DNA of 64,000 bases from Bradyrhizobium manausense (GTDB lineage: Bacteria > Pseudomonadota > Alphaproteobacteria > Rhizobiales > Xanthobacteraceae): contig NZ_JAFCLG010000004.1 in NCBI RefSeq assembly GCF_018129685.1, forward strand, positions 124,001 to 188,000, read 5' to 3'. The position numbers and the translations under genes are program-made. The notes beneath the pieces were generated by a model, which saw only the letters and a list, made by a program, of their open reading frames with translations, ran no database searches and was not told the origin of the DNA. Positions 1-8,157 of the stretch are shown in pieces (position 1 is the first letter of the stretch; the number at the start of each line of letters is the position of its first letter).

Positions 1-1
1 C

Positions 2-619
2 TCCACCTACGAGATCATGCGGCCGGAAATGGTCGGCCTGAAACAGTCCTCGCTGGTGCTGGGCAAGCACTCCGGCCGTCATGCCTTCGTGCACAAGCTC
101 GAGGAGATGGGCTACAAGCTCGGCCCGAACCAGCTGGAAGATGCGTTCACGCGGATGAAGGCGCTCGCCGACCGCAAGAAGGACATCTACGACGAGGACA
201 TCGAGGCGTTGGTCGACGAGGAGATGGCGGCCTCGCACGACCGCATCAAGCTGACCTCGCTGACCGTGATCGCCGGCACCCATGGTCCGCAGCGCGCGAC
301 CATGAAGCTCGACGTCGACGGGCAGATCAAGATCGAGGAGGCGGAAGGCAACGGTCCAGTCGACGCGGTGTTCAACTGCATCAAGCGCCTGGTGCCGCAC
401 GAAGCCAAGCTCGAGCTGTATCAGGTCCACGCCGTGACCGAAGGCACCGACGCGCAGGCCGAAGTCTCGGTGCGCCTGTCGCAGGAGGGACGTTCGATGA
501 CGGCGCGCGCGGCGGATCCGGATACGCTGGTCGCGTCCGCAAAAGCCTATCTCGGCGCGCTCAACAAGATCGTCATGAAGCGTCAGCGCGACAACGTGAC
601 GACGGCTGCGGCAAGCTGA
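2..619 (+). CDS. leuA: 2-isopropylmalate synthase, C-terminal part (5' end outside window)
   Basis: Catalyses condensation of acetyl-CoA with 2-oxoisovalerate, the first committed step of leucine synthesis. The frame is open from base 2, so only about 205 C-terminal residues are present. They include the LGKHSGRHAF stretch that follows the TIM-barrel and then the C-terminal regulatory domain, starting around SLTVIAGTHGPQ, where leucine feedback acts in this family. The regulatory domain fits LeuA; citramalate and homocitrate synthases share parts of this architecture. It is followed by a palindromic intergenic repeat and is unrelated to the photosynthesis cluster. Confidence 0.9.
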   Translation, partial: STYEIMRPEMVGLKQSSLVLGKHSGRHAFVHKLEEMGYKLGPNQLEDAFTRMKALADRKKDIYDEDIEALVDEEMAASHDRIKLTSLTVIAGTHGPQRATMKLDVDGQIKIEEAEGNGPVDAVFNCIKRLVPHEAKLELYQVHAVTEGTDAQAEVSVRLSQEGRSMTARAADPDTLVASAKAYLGALNKIVMKRQRDNVTTAAAS

Positions 620-630
620 CGAACGTCGTT

Positions 631-711
631 CGTCATTCCGGGGCGCCTCGAAGAGGCGGACCCGGAATCTCGAGATTCCGGGTTCGACGCTTTGCGTCGC
701 CCGGAATGACG
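631..711. repeat. Palindromic intergenic repeat (CGTCATTCCGG...CCGGAATGACG)
   Basis: An 81-base imperfect palindrome. It begins CGTCATTCCGGGGCGC and ends GCCCGGAATGACG, with an inner inverted pair CCCGGAATCTCGAGATTCCGGG. It sits 12 bases after the leuA stop. This matches the look of the dispersed intergenic palindromes common in Bradyrhizobium and Rhodopseudomonas genomes. It may also serve as a 3' stem-loop for leuA. No second copy was seen in the window. Confidence 0.75.
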
Positions 712-839
712 GAGTGCATGATGAATACCTGCCCTGCTAACAGCCAATAGCGACTGTCTCTTCCAGCCGCTATTGATGCAGCCGGCCTACAACCGGCTGT
801 CCGCGCATCGGGCGGCTCAAATAACAACAGGGAGACACT

Positions 840-1841
840 ATGCGCAGCTTCGCGATCGCGGCGTCCGTCGCGGCACTGGCTTTGGGCCTTGCCGGCCCAG
901 CTGCCGCCGACCCGATCATCATCAAGTTCAGCCACGTCGTCGCGACCGATACGCCGAAGGGCAAGGCGTCCGAGAAGTTTAGGGAACTGGCCGAGACGTA
1001 CACCGGCGGCAAGGTCAAGGTCGAGGTCTATCCGAACTCGACGCTCTACAAGGACAAGGAAGAGCTCGAAGCGCTGCAACTCGGCAGCGTGCAAATGCTG
1101 GCGCCGTCCAACTCGAAGTTCGGCCCGCTCGGCATCCGCGAATTCGAAGTGTTCGATCTGCCCTACATCCTTCCTGATCTGAAGACGCTGCGGAAGGTGA
1201 CGGAAGGTCCGCTCGGCGCGCGCTTGCTCAAGCTGCTCGAGCCGAAGGGCATCACCGGCCTTGCCTATTGGGACAACGGCTTCAAGGAAATGAGCGCCAA
1301 CAAGAAGCTGATCACGCCGGCGGATTACCAGGGCGTCAAGTTCCGCATCCAGTCCTCGCGGGTGCTGCAGGCGCAGTTCAAGGCGCTCGGCTCGCTGCCG
1401 CAGGTGATGGCGTTCTCCGAAGTCTACCAGGCGCTGCAGACCGGCGTGGTCGACGGGCAGGAGAACACCTGGTCGAACATCTATACCCAGAAGATGCACG
1501 AGGTGCAGAAGTACATCACCGAGACCAATCACGGTTACATCGGCTATGTCGTGATCGTGAACAAGAAGTTCTGGGACGATCTGCCCGCCGACATCCGCGA
1601 CCAGCTGTCGAAGGCGATGAAGGAAGCGACCGACTACAACAACGCGCAGTCGCAGAAGGAAAACGACGACGCGATGGCCGAGATCAGGAAGAGCGGCAAG
1701 AGCGAGATCATCAAGCTGACGCCCGCGCAGGACGAGGCCATGCGCAAGGCGATGGAGCCGGTCTACAAGGACGCGGCAAGCCGCGTCGGCCAGCCGCTGA
1801 TCGACGAGTTCCTGAAAGAATCCAGGAGCACCACGAACTAG
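840..1841 (+). CDS. TRAP transporter solute-binding protein, DctP family (orphan)
   Basis: Predicted periplasmic binding protein of a TRAP carboxylate transporter, 333 residues, the usual family length. Residues 1-24 are a Sec signal peptide ending AAA-D, followed by the start typical of mature DctP proteins (IIIKFSHVVA). The core motif region around VYQALQTGVVDGQENTW contains the substrate-contacting segment typical of the family. An AGGGAGA Shine-Dalgarno precedes the ATG. No DctQ or DctM membrane subunits are adjacent, so it must work with subunits encoded elsewhere. The ligand cannot be told from sequence. Confidence 0.9.
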   Translation: MRSFAIAASVAALALGLAGPAAADPIIIKFSHVVATDTPKGKASEKFRELAETYTGGKVKVEVYPNSTLYKDKEELEALQLGSVQMLAPSNSKFGPLGIREFEVFDLPYILPDLKTLRKVTEGPLGARLLKLLEPKGITGLAYWDNGFKEMSANKKLITPADYQGVKFRIQSSRVLQAQFKALGSLPQVMAFSEVYQALQTGVVDGQENTWSNIYTQKMHEVQKYITETNHGYIGYVVIVNKKFWDDLPADIRDQLSKAMKEATDYNNAQSQKENDDAMAEIRKSGKSEIIKLTPAQDEAMRKAMEPVYKDAASRVGQPLIDEFLKESRSTTN

Positions 1842-1896
1842 GCCGGCACCACGAATTGGGTGCAACGCAAACCGGCTTGTACTGATGATGAAGAAT

Positions 1897-1930
1897 GGGC
1901 CTGCGTGCAGTCTGCACGGAGGCCCTTTTT
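1897..1930 (+). terminator. Rho-independent terminator of the dctP-like gene
   Basis: GGGCCT and CGTGC pair with GCACG and AGGCCC around a short loop and are followed directly by TTTTT. The structure begins 55 bases after the dctP-like stop codon and is in the right orientation for that gene. Confidence 0.85.
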
Positions 1931-1941
1931 GTTGCGGAAGA

Positions 1942-1959
1942 TGTCAGTACCGCTGAACA
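1942..1959. promoter_or_regulatory. Isolated TGT-N12-ACA palindrome, possible PpsR site (weak)
   Basis: TGTCAGTACCGCTGAACA fits TGT-N12-ACA and lies 111 bases before the Spy-like gene. The spacer is more GC-rich than in the cluster boxes, and chance matches to six fixed bases are expected in a window this size. Listed mainly so that it can be tested. Confidence 0.2.
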
Positions 1960-2070
1960 GACATTCAAGTGCATTACATTTGCGAAAGAATGCTCACTCT
2001 GTCCAAGTTGTAAGTTGCGCCTTGGCGTTGCGCCCCTCATCTTCAGGGTACCCTTCCAGAGGAGGTATCC

Positions 2071-2655
2071 ATGAGGAAGTTCACCATCGCCGCCATTGCC
2101 GTGCTCAGCATCGCCGGCTCGGGTGCGGTCTATGCCCAGTTTCATCGCCCGTGGATGGAGCACTTCCACCACATCCGCATGAATCCCGAAGACCGCGCCG
2201 CCCTGGTCGACGCGCGGATCGCCGCCGTCCATGCCGGGCTGAAACTGAACGCCGAGCAGGAGAAGCTGTGGCCGCCGGTCGAGGCTGCGGTGCGCGACTT
2301 CGCCAAGCTGCGGCTCGATCGCGCCAATGCGCGGATGAACGCCGGTCCCGGCGATGGCGACAGGCCGGATGATCCGGTCGCCCGCCTGCGCCAGCGGGCC
2401 GACGATATGGGCGCGTCCTCCGCGGCCCTGAAGAAGATCGCCGATGCGGCCGATCCTCTCTACAAGACCCTCGATGACGGCCAGAAGCGTCGCCTAGCCA
2501 TGCTGACCCGCCACCGCGGCCCGTTTGGCGGCGGCGAGGACGGCCCGCCTCGCCACTTCATGGAGCGCGGCATGGACCGCATGATGGAACGTGGCATGGA
2601 CCACTTCCGCGGCGGTGACCGCGACGGCGGCCCTGACAGGGAAGGGCGCCTCTGA
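2071..2655 (+). CDS. Spy/CpxP-like periplasmic protein (LTXXQ family)
   Basis: 194 residues with an N-terminal signal peptide (residues 1-23, ending VYA-Q). A helical middle follows with the LNAEQEKLWPPVE segment (about 60-72), the LTxxQ-like signature of Spy/CpxP proteins, which are periplasmic chaperones or stress sensors. The C-terminal third is rich in Arg, Asp, Met and Gly, with two near repeats (FMERGMDRMM, MMERGMDHFR) that could bind metal. A strong GAGGAGGT Shine-Dalgarno sits just before the ATG. No envelope-stress two-component genes are adjacent. Confidence 0.75.
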   Translation: MRKFTIAAIAVLSIAGSGAVYAQFHRPWMEHFHHIRMNPEDRAALVDARIAAVHAGLKLNAEQEKLWPPVEAAVRDFAKLRLDRANARMNAGPGDGDRPDDPVARLRQRADDMGASSAALKKIADAADPLYKTLDDGQKRRLAMLTRHRGPFGGGEDGPPRHFMERGMDRMMERGMDHFRGGDRDGGPDREGRL

Positions 2656-2835
2656 GCGCACCGGGATTTCCCGGGCCTCAACCTTTGCATTGACCTTGCG
2701 CGAAGCCGCTGGAATCCGGCGGCTTTTCGCGTTTTCGGGGCTGCGGAAGAACCTTGGAAAACATGCGTCACATCGCTTGCCAGACCCGGATCGCTTTGCT
2801 AAACGACCGGCCTCGCAAGGCATTGACCGCCTTTC

Positions 2836-2911
<76 letters not shown>

Positions 2912-2914
2912 TAT

Positions 2915-3290
2915 ATAAGGCTGATGCCAATCAGTTTTCTTTTTGGATGAGAATTGGAGCCGCGACGGGCTGTAAAGCACCGTCGGCATCTGGTTGTGAA
3001 TGTTGCAAGAACAGGGGGTCCAGTCCGCCGCCGCAGCCCCACTGATATAGACAACGGGAAATTCCGGATGGATCTCCCTAGCGTGCTGCGCGACCTCCCA
3101 GCCGTCCATCTTTCCCTTCAGGTCGATGTCGGTCACTAGCGCGCGATGTGGCTCTTGTGGGCTTTCAACAAAGTCACCGCCTCTTCTCCGGACGATGCGA
3201 CGCACGTTTCGAAGCCGCCGTCGTGCAGCGAGTCTGCGACAAAGCCTTGGAGCAACGCCTCGTCTTCACAATGAGGATGAAAGGGATTCC
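2915..3290 (-). pseudogene. Decayed single-domain response regulator (CheY-like receiver), frameshifted
   Basis: Read on the minus strand, three segments in different frames together recreate a receiver domain. ILIV, then after a one-base shift EDEALLQGFVADSLHDGGFE, then after another shift ALVTDIDLKGKMDGWEVAQH followed by PVVYISG. The acidic pocket (EDE), phospho-acceptor Asp (TDIDLKG) and the switch region (YISG) are recognisable. The terminal Lys-Pro-Phe region is lost and the reading runs toward the tRNA. At least two frameshifts plus in-frame stops make it non-functional. It fills most of the interval between tRNA-Lys and the ECF sigma gene, where I see nothing else. Confidence 0.75.
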
Positions 3291-3447
3291 AATTTCCGGC
3301 ACGATGCCATTCCCCGCTGCAATTCGAGACACAGTTGCAAAGTGACGTAAGCTCGCGGACACTGCTCTCGTCGCGCCATCGCGCCTCAGGTTTCGTTCAG
3401 AGCACGATCTCCGCGGAAAGCCGCTGCACTGTTTTCCCGATTGTGCG

Positions 3448-4098
3448 CTAGCGGCCCAGGACGGACGCGAGCGCGCCGACATCAGGGTCGCCAGGCGGCA
3501 TAGCCCCGATCTGCGCCCGCACCTGCAGCAGCGCGCGCCGGAGCCAGGTTTTGATGGTGTTGACGGGCACGCCATATTGCTCGGCCAGCCGGTGCCGGCT
3601 TTCACCGTAGAAATAGGCCGCGATCACCAGATGACGCCTTGTCGGGTCGAGCGTTTGCAGGGCGGACAACATGCTCTGCTGAAGCCTGATCGTGTTGCTT
3701 TCGTTTTCCCTGCTCTCCATGCTTTCCAGCGCCGTCGGTGCGTCGGCGGGAAATTCCAGCAGGGCCGACTGGTCGCGATAGATTTCTCGCGAAGGCCTGC
3801 GCACGGCATCGATGGCAAGATTCTTGGCGATGGTGATCATCCACATCATGGGCGAGCCCAGCGCCGGACGATACGCGGCCGCGTTCAGCCAGATGCGAAC
3901 ATAAGCCTCCTGCACGATCTCCTCTGCGAGATGCCGGCGCCTGACGACCAGCAGCACGGTGGACAACAACTTGCGCCGCGTGACCGCGTGCAGTTTTTCG
4001 AAGGCCGGCTCATCGCCTCCCACCATGCGCAGCAGCAGCTGCTCAAGTTCGGTCGGATCGGACCGTTCAGTGCGGAGGCCGCTCATCATTGGCGCCAT
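3448..4098 (-). CDS. ECF-type RNA polymerase sigma factor
   Basis: 216-residue group 4 sigma factor. Region 2 spans about residues 20-95 (HLAEEIVQEAYVRIW, with WMITIAKNLAIDAVRR for -10 recognition and melting). Region 4 spans about 135-195 (RRHLVIAAYFYGESRHRLAE then VPVNTIKTWLRRALLQVR, the helix-turn-helix). ATG at 4098 is preceded by GGGGAATGAC. No anti-sigma gene of the usual kind lies beside it; the divergent neighbour is a two-helix membrane protein that could conceivably fill that role, which is speculative. A perfect TGT-N12-ACA palindrome lies 61 bases upstream, suggesting possible PpsR control. Confidence 0.93.
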   Translation of the reverse strand: MAPMMSGLRTERSDPTELEQLLLRMVGGDEPAFEKLHAVTRRKLLSTVLLVVRRRHLAEEIVQEAYVRIWLNAAAYRPALGSPMMWMITIAKNLAIDAVRRPSREIYRDQSALLEFPADAPTALESMESRENESNTIRLQQSMLSALQTLDPTRRHLVIAAYFYGESRHRLAEQYGVPVNTIKTWLRRALLQVRAQIGAMPPGDPDVGALASVLGR

Positions 4099-4159
4099 GT
4101 CATTCCCCGGGACTGCCGCGCAATTTCCGTCAGGCTAAGCTCTTCGATGCCAGCATAAC

Positions 4160-4177
4160 TGTCAATCAGAGTTTACA
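4160..4177. promoter_or_regulatory. PpsR-type box upstream of the ECF sigma gene
   Basis: TGTCAATCAGAGTTTACA is a perfect TGT-N12-ACA. It also shares the TGTCAA left arm and TTTACA right arm with the boxes before bchF (TGTCAAACAATCTTTACA) and ppsR2 (TGTCAATCAAATGTGACA). Read toward the sigma gene, its inner edge supplies TTGACA, a good -35 hexamer. Binding is inferred. Confidence 0.5.
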
Positions 4178-4300
4178 TACAGACATGACAATGCACTAAA
4201 ACGGCGCGCAGGATTTCAAGAATTATTGTAGATTCAATTATTTACCTCATTGAGAGGCGTGTGGTCGCTTCCCTTAGGAACGAAGTTCGATTGCTCCCAT

Positions 4301-4318
4301 TGTCATCCCAATCTTACA
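4301..4318. promoter_or_regulatory. PpsR-type box upstream of the small membrane protein gene
   Basis: TGTCATCCCAATCTTACA is a second perfect TGT-N12-ACA in the same divergent intergenic region. It ends 13 bases before the GTG start, just before the GGAGG Shine-Dalgarno. The crtI-proximal box stands in the same relation to its start codon (8 bases). Confidence 0.45.
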
Positions 4319-4331
4319 ATGGAGGCTTCCC

Positions 4332-4769
4332 GTGCAAGGCGACAATCCGATCAGCTGGCTGATGTTCTTCACCCTCGCGGCAACGACGTTCATCATTGCC
4401 GGCGGATTCATTTACTTCCTGCGATCCCGCACCAACCGCGAAATCGCGGCGAACGCGCTCGAAGGAAACGGGAGCAGCCGCGGCGTCGCGCCGAGCGGGG
4501 CGGGTCCCGAACTGATCGGGCTCACAGTTCTTGCGCTGGCCGTGATGGGCTTGCTCACGGTCGGCTACAACGGCAAATCCCGCATTGAAACCGCTCGAGC
4601 ACCCACACCGGTCGGCGGCGCAACCACTGGCATGGCACAGCCGGTCGGCACGCCCGACCAGCCGAAACTCTACCAGCCGGGCAATCCCGCGCCCGACACC
4701 CGTGCCGCGCCGACCTCATCTGATACCGGGACTGGGCCCGCGAACGGTTCGACGAGACAACCGAAGTAG
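4332..4769 (+). CDS. Small membrane protein with proline-rich tail, unknown function
   Basis: 145 residues, not recognised. Two hydrophobic segments, about residues 8-30 (WLMFFTLAATTFIIAGGFIY) and 60-79 (LIGLTVLALAVMGLLTVGY), flank a short Arg-rich loop. The last 65 residues are Pro/Thr/Ala/Gly-rich and likely disordered. The start is GTG at 4332, chosen because GGAGG lies six bases upstream. It is divergent from the ECF sigma gene and has a TGT-N12-ACA box directly before its Shine-Dalgarno, hinting at co-regulation with the photosynthesis genes. Confidence 0.65.
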   Translation: MQGDNPISWLMFFTLAATTFIIAGGFIYFLRSRTNREIAANALEGNGSSRGVAPSGAGPELIGLTVLALAVMGLLTVGYNGKSRIETARAPTPVGGATTGMAQPVGTPDQPKLYQPGNPAPDTRAAPTSSDTGTGPANGSTRQPK

Positions 4770-4793
4770 GGATAGCCAGCAGGAGACTCCGGT

Positions 4794-5291
4794 CTACCAT
4801 CCGCGAGTCCCTGCGCCGCCCTTGAACGGTCCGACGATGCGCGAGGTGATCCAGCCCCCGTAGAAATCGCCTTCCTGAGGCTGTACGCGGTCGTCGTCCA
4901 CCCAGCATTCATCGACGCGGGACGCATAGAAAGCCAGATATCCAGCGATATCGGCGAATTGGGGCGTCGGTGCGGGGTAGCTCCAGGCCGCACGCTCGGA
5001 CTTCCGGCCGAGGACATCGAGCGACCAGTATTTTGCGTGCCCCTTGAATTCGCACCACGAGCCGCCCGGCGCATCCAGCAGATAGTTCCGCGCGATAGCG
5101 TCGGGCGGAATGTAGTAGACCGGCGGGTGACTGGTCTCGAGCACGCGATAGCCCGAAATCGTATCGGCAATGGTGTGTCCGTTGAAAATGACGCGCAGCC
5201 GCGCGCTGGTTTTTTCCAGCCGCGGCGGACGAGGATAATCCCAGACGGACTCCTGTCCGGCCGAGGGTTCGATACGCTTGGGTCTCCACAT
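4794..5291 (-). CDS. DUF427 family protein
   Basis: 165 residues, soluble, matching the DUF427 pattern. It has RVIFNGHTIADTISGYRVLE near the N-terminus, PVYYIPPDAIARNYL in the middle, then SWCEFKGHAKYWSL and AAWSYPAPTPQFADIAGYLA. The function of this family is unknown; it forms a compact beta-rich fold. It is convergent with the membrane protein gene and lies 38 bases downstream of the hydrolase gene on the same strand, so the two may share a transcript. Confidence 0.85.
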   Translation of the reverse strand: MWRPKRIEPSAGQESVWDYPRPPRLEKTSARLRVIFNGHTIADTISGYRVLETSHPPVYYIPPDAIARNYLLDAPGGSWCEFKGHAKYWSLDVLGRKSERAAWSYPAPTPQFADIAGYLAFYASRVDECWVDDDRVQPQEGDFYGGWITSRIVGPFKGGAGTRGW

Positions 5292-5329
5292 GTTCTGTCA
5301 ACTCCAGCATGAGATCGTGCGGGCAGTAC

Positions 5330-6841
5330 TCATCGCACGATCATCGGAAAGGTCACCGCGATGGCCCAGGCGAACACCGCACCGTTGGCGATCGCCCCCG
5401 GCAGCGGATGCCGGGTCGCCGCGTAGCTCCACCGGCTGATCAGTCCGAAGGCCGTGAACAGCAGCACGATCGCCGGCACGATGATGACGAGAAAGAACAG
5501 CTTCATCGGGTTGAGCGCCACGGCCATCGCGAGCGAAAGCAGGAAGCAGAATTTGGTGAGCCCGTAAGCGCCCCTCCGGGACTCGCTGCCGCGTGTCAGC
5601 CACTCGTCGGCAATGAAGTAGGGCAGCGTCCCGCAGGCGATTGCGGCGATCAGCGGCAGCCGCGCCGGTATCGGCAGAAACGAAAACACATAGGCGTCGA
5701 TGGGAAGACCGAAGGCCAGGATATTGTAGGCGAAAACTGCGGCCGCCGCGATCGCAGCGCGTGCCCAGGCGACCTTCGCGACGGGCGGCGGTTGCCCCTT
5801 GCGCAAGTAGAAAAGGGTCGCTGCAGAGAGAGCGCCATAGAGCAGAAAATGCAGCATCAGATAATCACCGAGCAGGATCGGCAGAAAGTCAGTCGGCATC
5901 TTCCATAGCAATAGCGGGGTCAGGATCGCCGGCAGCAGCGCTGCCGTCATCAGCGCCTTCCAGCCCAGGCTTGCGCCGGCCCGACTCGTGCTCACCTCCG
6001 GCAACCATGCCGACAACGGCCAGGCCAGTGCGACGATTCCCGCGAACACCAGCGCCAGCCAGCGCCCGCGGCTGTCGACCTCGTCCTGTGGCCGGTCGCC
6101 GAACGCGGCATTCATCCAGCGCACGGCTTCGACCATGCTGTCATGGCTGTAGAGTACGCCGATATGTTCGACGCCGCGCGCCAGCACCAGCTTGCGGGCG
6201 GAGCCGTCAGGAAAGTGGCCGTAAGTCTCGCCGGGGATTGCTGTGCCGCCGGCGGCGAGATTGACGATGCGCAGGCCCTCGTTCCTGAGCATCGCAGGCT
6301 CCAATGCGCCGACGATGACCAGCAGATTGCGCGGACTGGCCCGTGTCACGACGGGCGAAAACACCGAGACCGCGACGGTCGCTTCGACATCCGGGTGGGT
6401 TTGAGCGAACCGTACCACGATGTCGGACGCCATCGAGTGTCCGAGCATCGCGAGTCGGCCGTCACTGCCGGGCAGTGCGCGTGCCGACGCCGCGACGTCG
6501 GTCAATTCCCTCAGCAAGGCGGCAGTGATGGTCAGGCCCTCGTTGATATTGCCATGCATCGGGAGCGGGTTACGGCCATGGCCAAGGAAATCAAAGGTCA
6601 CGGCGATGTAGCCGTTGCGCGCAAGCGTTTCGGCGAACGGCTGCATCAGCTGCTGCGAACCGGCAAAACCGTGGGCGATCACGATCACCGGCGTAGGCGC
6701 GGCGGATTGCGGTCTGAAGATCGTGACCGGCGTTTCGCCGACGAAGGTGCGCGTGATGTTCAGGTCCCGGCTGCCTTCATGCAATTCAAACAGCCCGATC
6801 AGGATTGCCATGGTGGCGAGAAATCCGACGAGGAACCTCAT
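5330..6841 (-). CDS. Alpha/beta hydrolase with C-terminal membrane domain
   Basis: 503 residues. An N-terminal membrane anchor (residues 1-20) is followed by an alpha/beta-hydrolase domain to about residue 260. This has oxyanion HGF (IVIAHGFAGSQQ), a strand-loop GHGRNPLPMHG and nucleophile elbow GHSMASD; the catalytic His is probably VEHIGVLYS. The C-terminal half holds about six or seven hydrophobic segments. ATG at 6841 overlaps the stop of the upstream DUF3422 gene as ATGA, which decides the start against a longer alternative at 6889. The substrate is unknown; extracytoplasmic esterase activity is an inference. Confidence 0.75.
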   Translation of the reverse strand: MRFLVGFLATMAILIGLFELHEGSRDLNITRTFVGETPVTIFRPQSAAPTPVIVIAHGFAGSQQLMQPFAETLARNGYIAVTFDFLGHGRNPLPMHGNINEGLTITAALLRELTDVAASARALPGSDGRLAMLGHSMASDIVVRFAQTHPDVEATVAVSVFSPVVTRASPRNLLVIVGALEPAMLRNEGLRIVNLAAGGTAIPGETYGHFPDGSARKLVLARGVEHIGVLYSHDSMVEAVRWMNAAFGDRPQDEVDSRGRWLALVFAGIVALAWPLSAWLPEVSTSRAGASLGWKALMTAALLPAILTPLLLWKMPTDFLPILLGDYLMLHFLLYGALSAATLFYLRKGQPPPVAKVAWARAAIAAAAVFAYNILAFGLPIDAYVFSFLPIPARLPLIAAIACGTLPYFIADEWLTRGSESRRGAYGLTKFCFLLSLAMAVALNPMKLFFLVIIVPAIVLLFTAFGLISRWSYAATRHPLPGAIANGAVFAWAIAVTFPMIVR

Positions 6842-8157
6842 CGATCCTCGCCGGCGATGTGCTTCCTGCGAATGCTGTGCACCGTCCACCAGATCGCAAG
6901 GCCCGCGACCGGAACGAAGGCGGCCGTCGCAACGCTGGGCTCGAGATGAAGCGTGCCGCTGTCATGCACAGCCTTTGCGATGTATCCGAACAGGCTCACC
7001 ACGTAATAGGTGATCGCCGCCACCGACAGGCCTTCGACCGTGGCTTGCAGCCGCAGCTGCAGCCGCGTCCGCGCGTTCATCGACTTCAGAAGCTCCTGGT
7101 TCTGCTGCTCCAGCTCGACGTCGACGCGGGTGCGCAGCAAGTTTGCGGCGCGTGCGAGCTTCAGCGATAGGCTCGATTGCCGCGCCTCGGTCGTGACGCA
7201 TGTGCGCAGCGCCGGCTTCATCCGGCGTGCCAGAAACGACGACCACGTCGGGAGGCCGCCGACCTTGCGTTCGCCGATGGTCTGCAAGCGTTGCTCGACG
7301 ATTTCCTCATAGGCGCGGCTGGCGCCGAACCGAAAGACGCTGGCGGCCGCCCCTGCCTCAACTTCGGCCGCGAGGGCAGTCAGCTCGTCGAGCAGCTTGT
7401 GGTTGGCGGCGAGGTCACCGGCGGTGCGCATCTGGTCAGTGACTTCGACGAGGCGGCGCTCGGCGGCTGCGATCGACGGCGACAGCCGTTGCGCTTCGGG
7501 CAGGCCGAGCAGGGCCAGCGTGCGATAGGTTTCGAGCTCGATCACCCGCTGAACCAGTGCTCCGACACGTTCCGGCGACATCGTGCGGTTGGCAACGAGG
7601 ATACGGACGAAACCCGAAGGTCCAGGCTGGAAGTCGGTCGCATAGAGCGCGGCGCCGTCGGAGTTCTCGGCGACGGCCAGACTGGCCTTCTCGAACAGGC
7701 GTTCCGGCGCGGTTCGTTGCGGATCCTCCGCCAGAAGATGCAGATCGACTGCCACCAGCAAAGGGCCGGGCTGCGGCACCAGCCGCATCGGCAGCGCCAG
7801 CAAGGCCGCATCCGGATGGAACGGTGCCGCCACGGGATCGGCCGGCATTTCCCATGTGTAGGTCGTGAATTCGGAGTGCTGTTCCCATCGCAGCACGGTG
7901 GTGCCGAACGGGGCGCGATGATGTTTTTCGGCAGGCGACGGCGGCTGCAGCCCGCGTGATGTGCAAAATGCGATCAGGTTGGTGCGGTCGGCCTGTGCGC
8001 GTGGCCCCGACGTATCGAAGGCAAAATGCACGACGCGCGATGGCACCGCAATCGGCGTAAACGGGCGGGCGTGGACCTCGCCCAGCACGGCCGCGCGCAG
8101 TGGATGGGGTGTCAGCCGCACCGCCTCGCCGTCACCTATCAGGACATCCGCGCTCAT
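6838..8157 (-). CDS. DUF3422 family membrane-anchored protein
   Basis: 439 residues. The N-terminus LRAAVLGEVHARPF is the conserved opening of DUF3422 proteins. A long helical, probably coiled-coil middle follows (about residues 230-360), then two C-terminal membrane segments (about 365-390 and 405-425). Function is unknown. ATG at 8157 is chosen because conserved sequence begins there; the frame extends upstream without family similarity. Translationally coupled to the following hydrolase (ATGA). Confidence 0.85.
   Translation of the reverse strand: MSADVLIGDGEAVRLTPHPLRAAVLGEVHARPFTPIAVPSRVVHFAFDTSGPRAQADRTNLIAFCTSRGLQPPSPAEKHHRAPFGTTVLRWEQHSEFTTYTWEMPADPVAAPFHPDAALLALPMRLVPQPGPLLVAVDLHLLAEDPQRTAPERLFEKASLAVAENSDGAALYATDFQPGPSGFVRILVANRTMSPERVGALVQRVIELETYRTLALLGLPEAQRLSPSIAAAERRLVEVTDQMRTAGDLAANHKLLDELTALAAEVEAGAAASVFRFGASRAYEEIVEQRLQTIGERKVGGLPTWSSFLARRMKPALRTCVTTEARQSSLSLKLARAANLLRTRVDVELEQQNQELLKSMNARTRLQLRLQATVEGLSVAAITYYVVSLFGYIAKAVHDSGTLHLEPSVATAAFVPVAGLAIWWTVHSIRRKHIAGEDR

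Noticed and set aside
633..1865. Long minus-strand ORF (410 codons) opposite the dctP-like gene
   Set aside because: Arg/Leu/Asp/His-rich composition of antisense frames in GC-rich DNA; the plus strand encodes a clear DctP protein with signal peptide.
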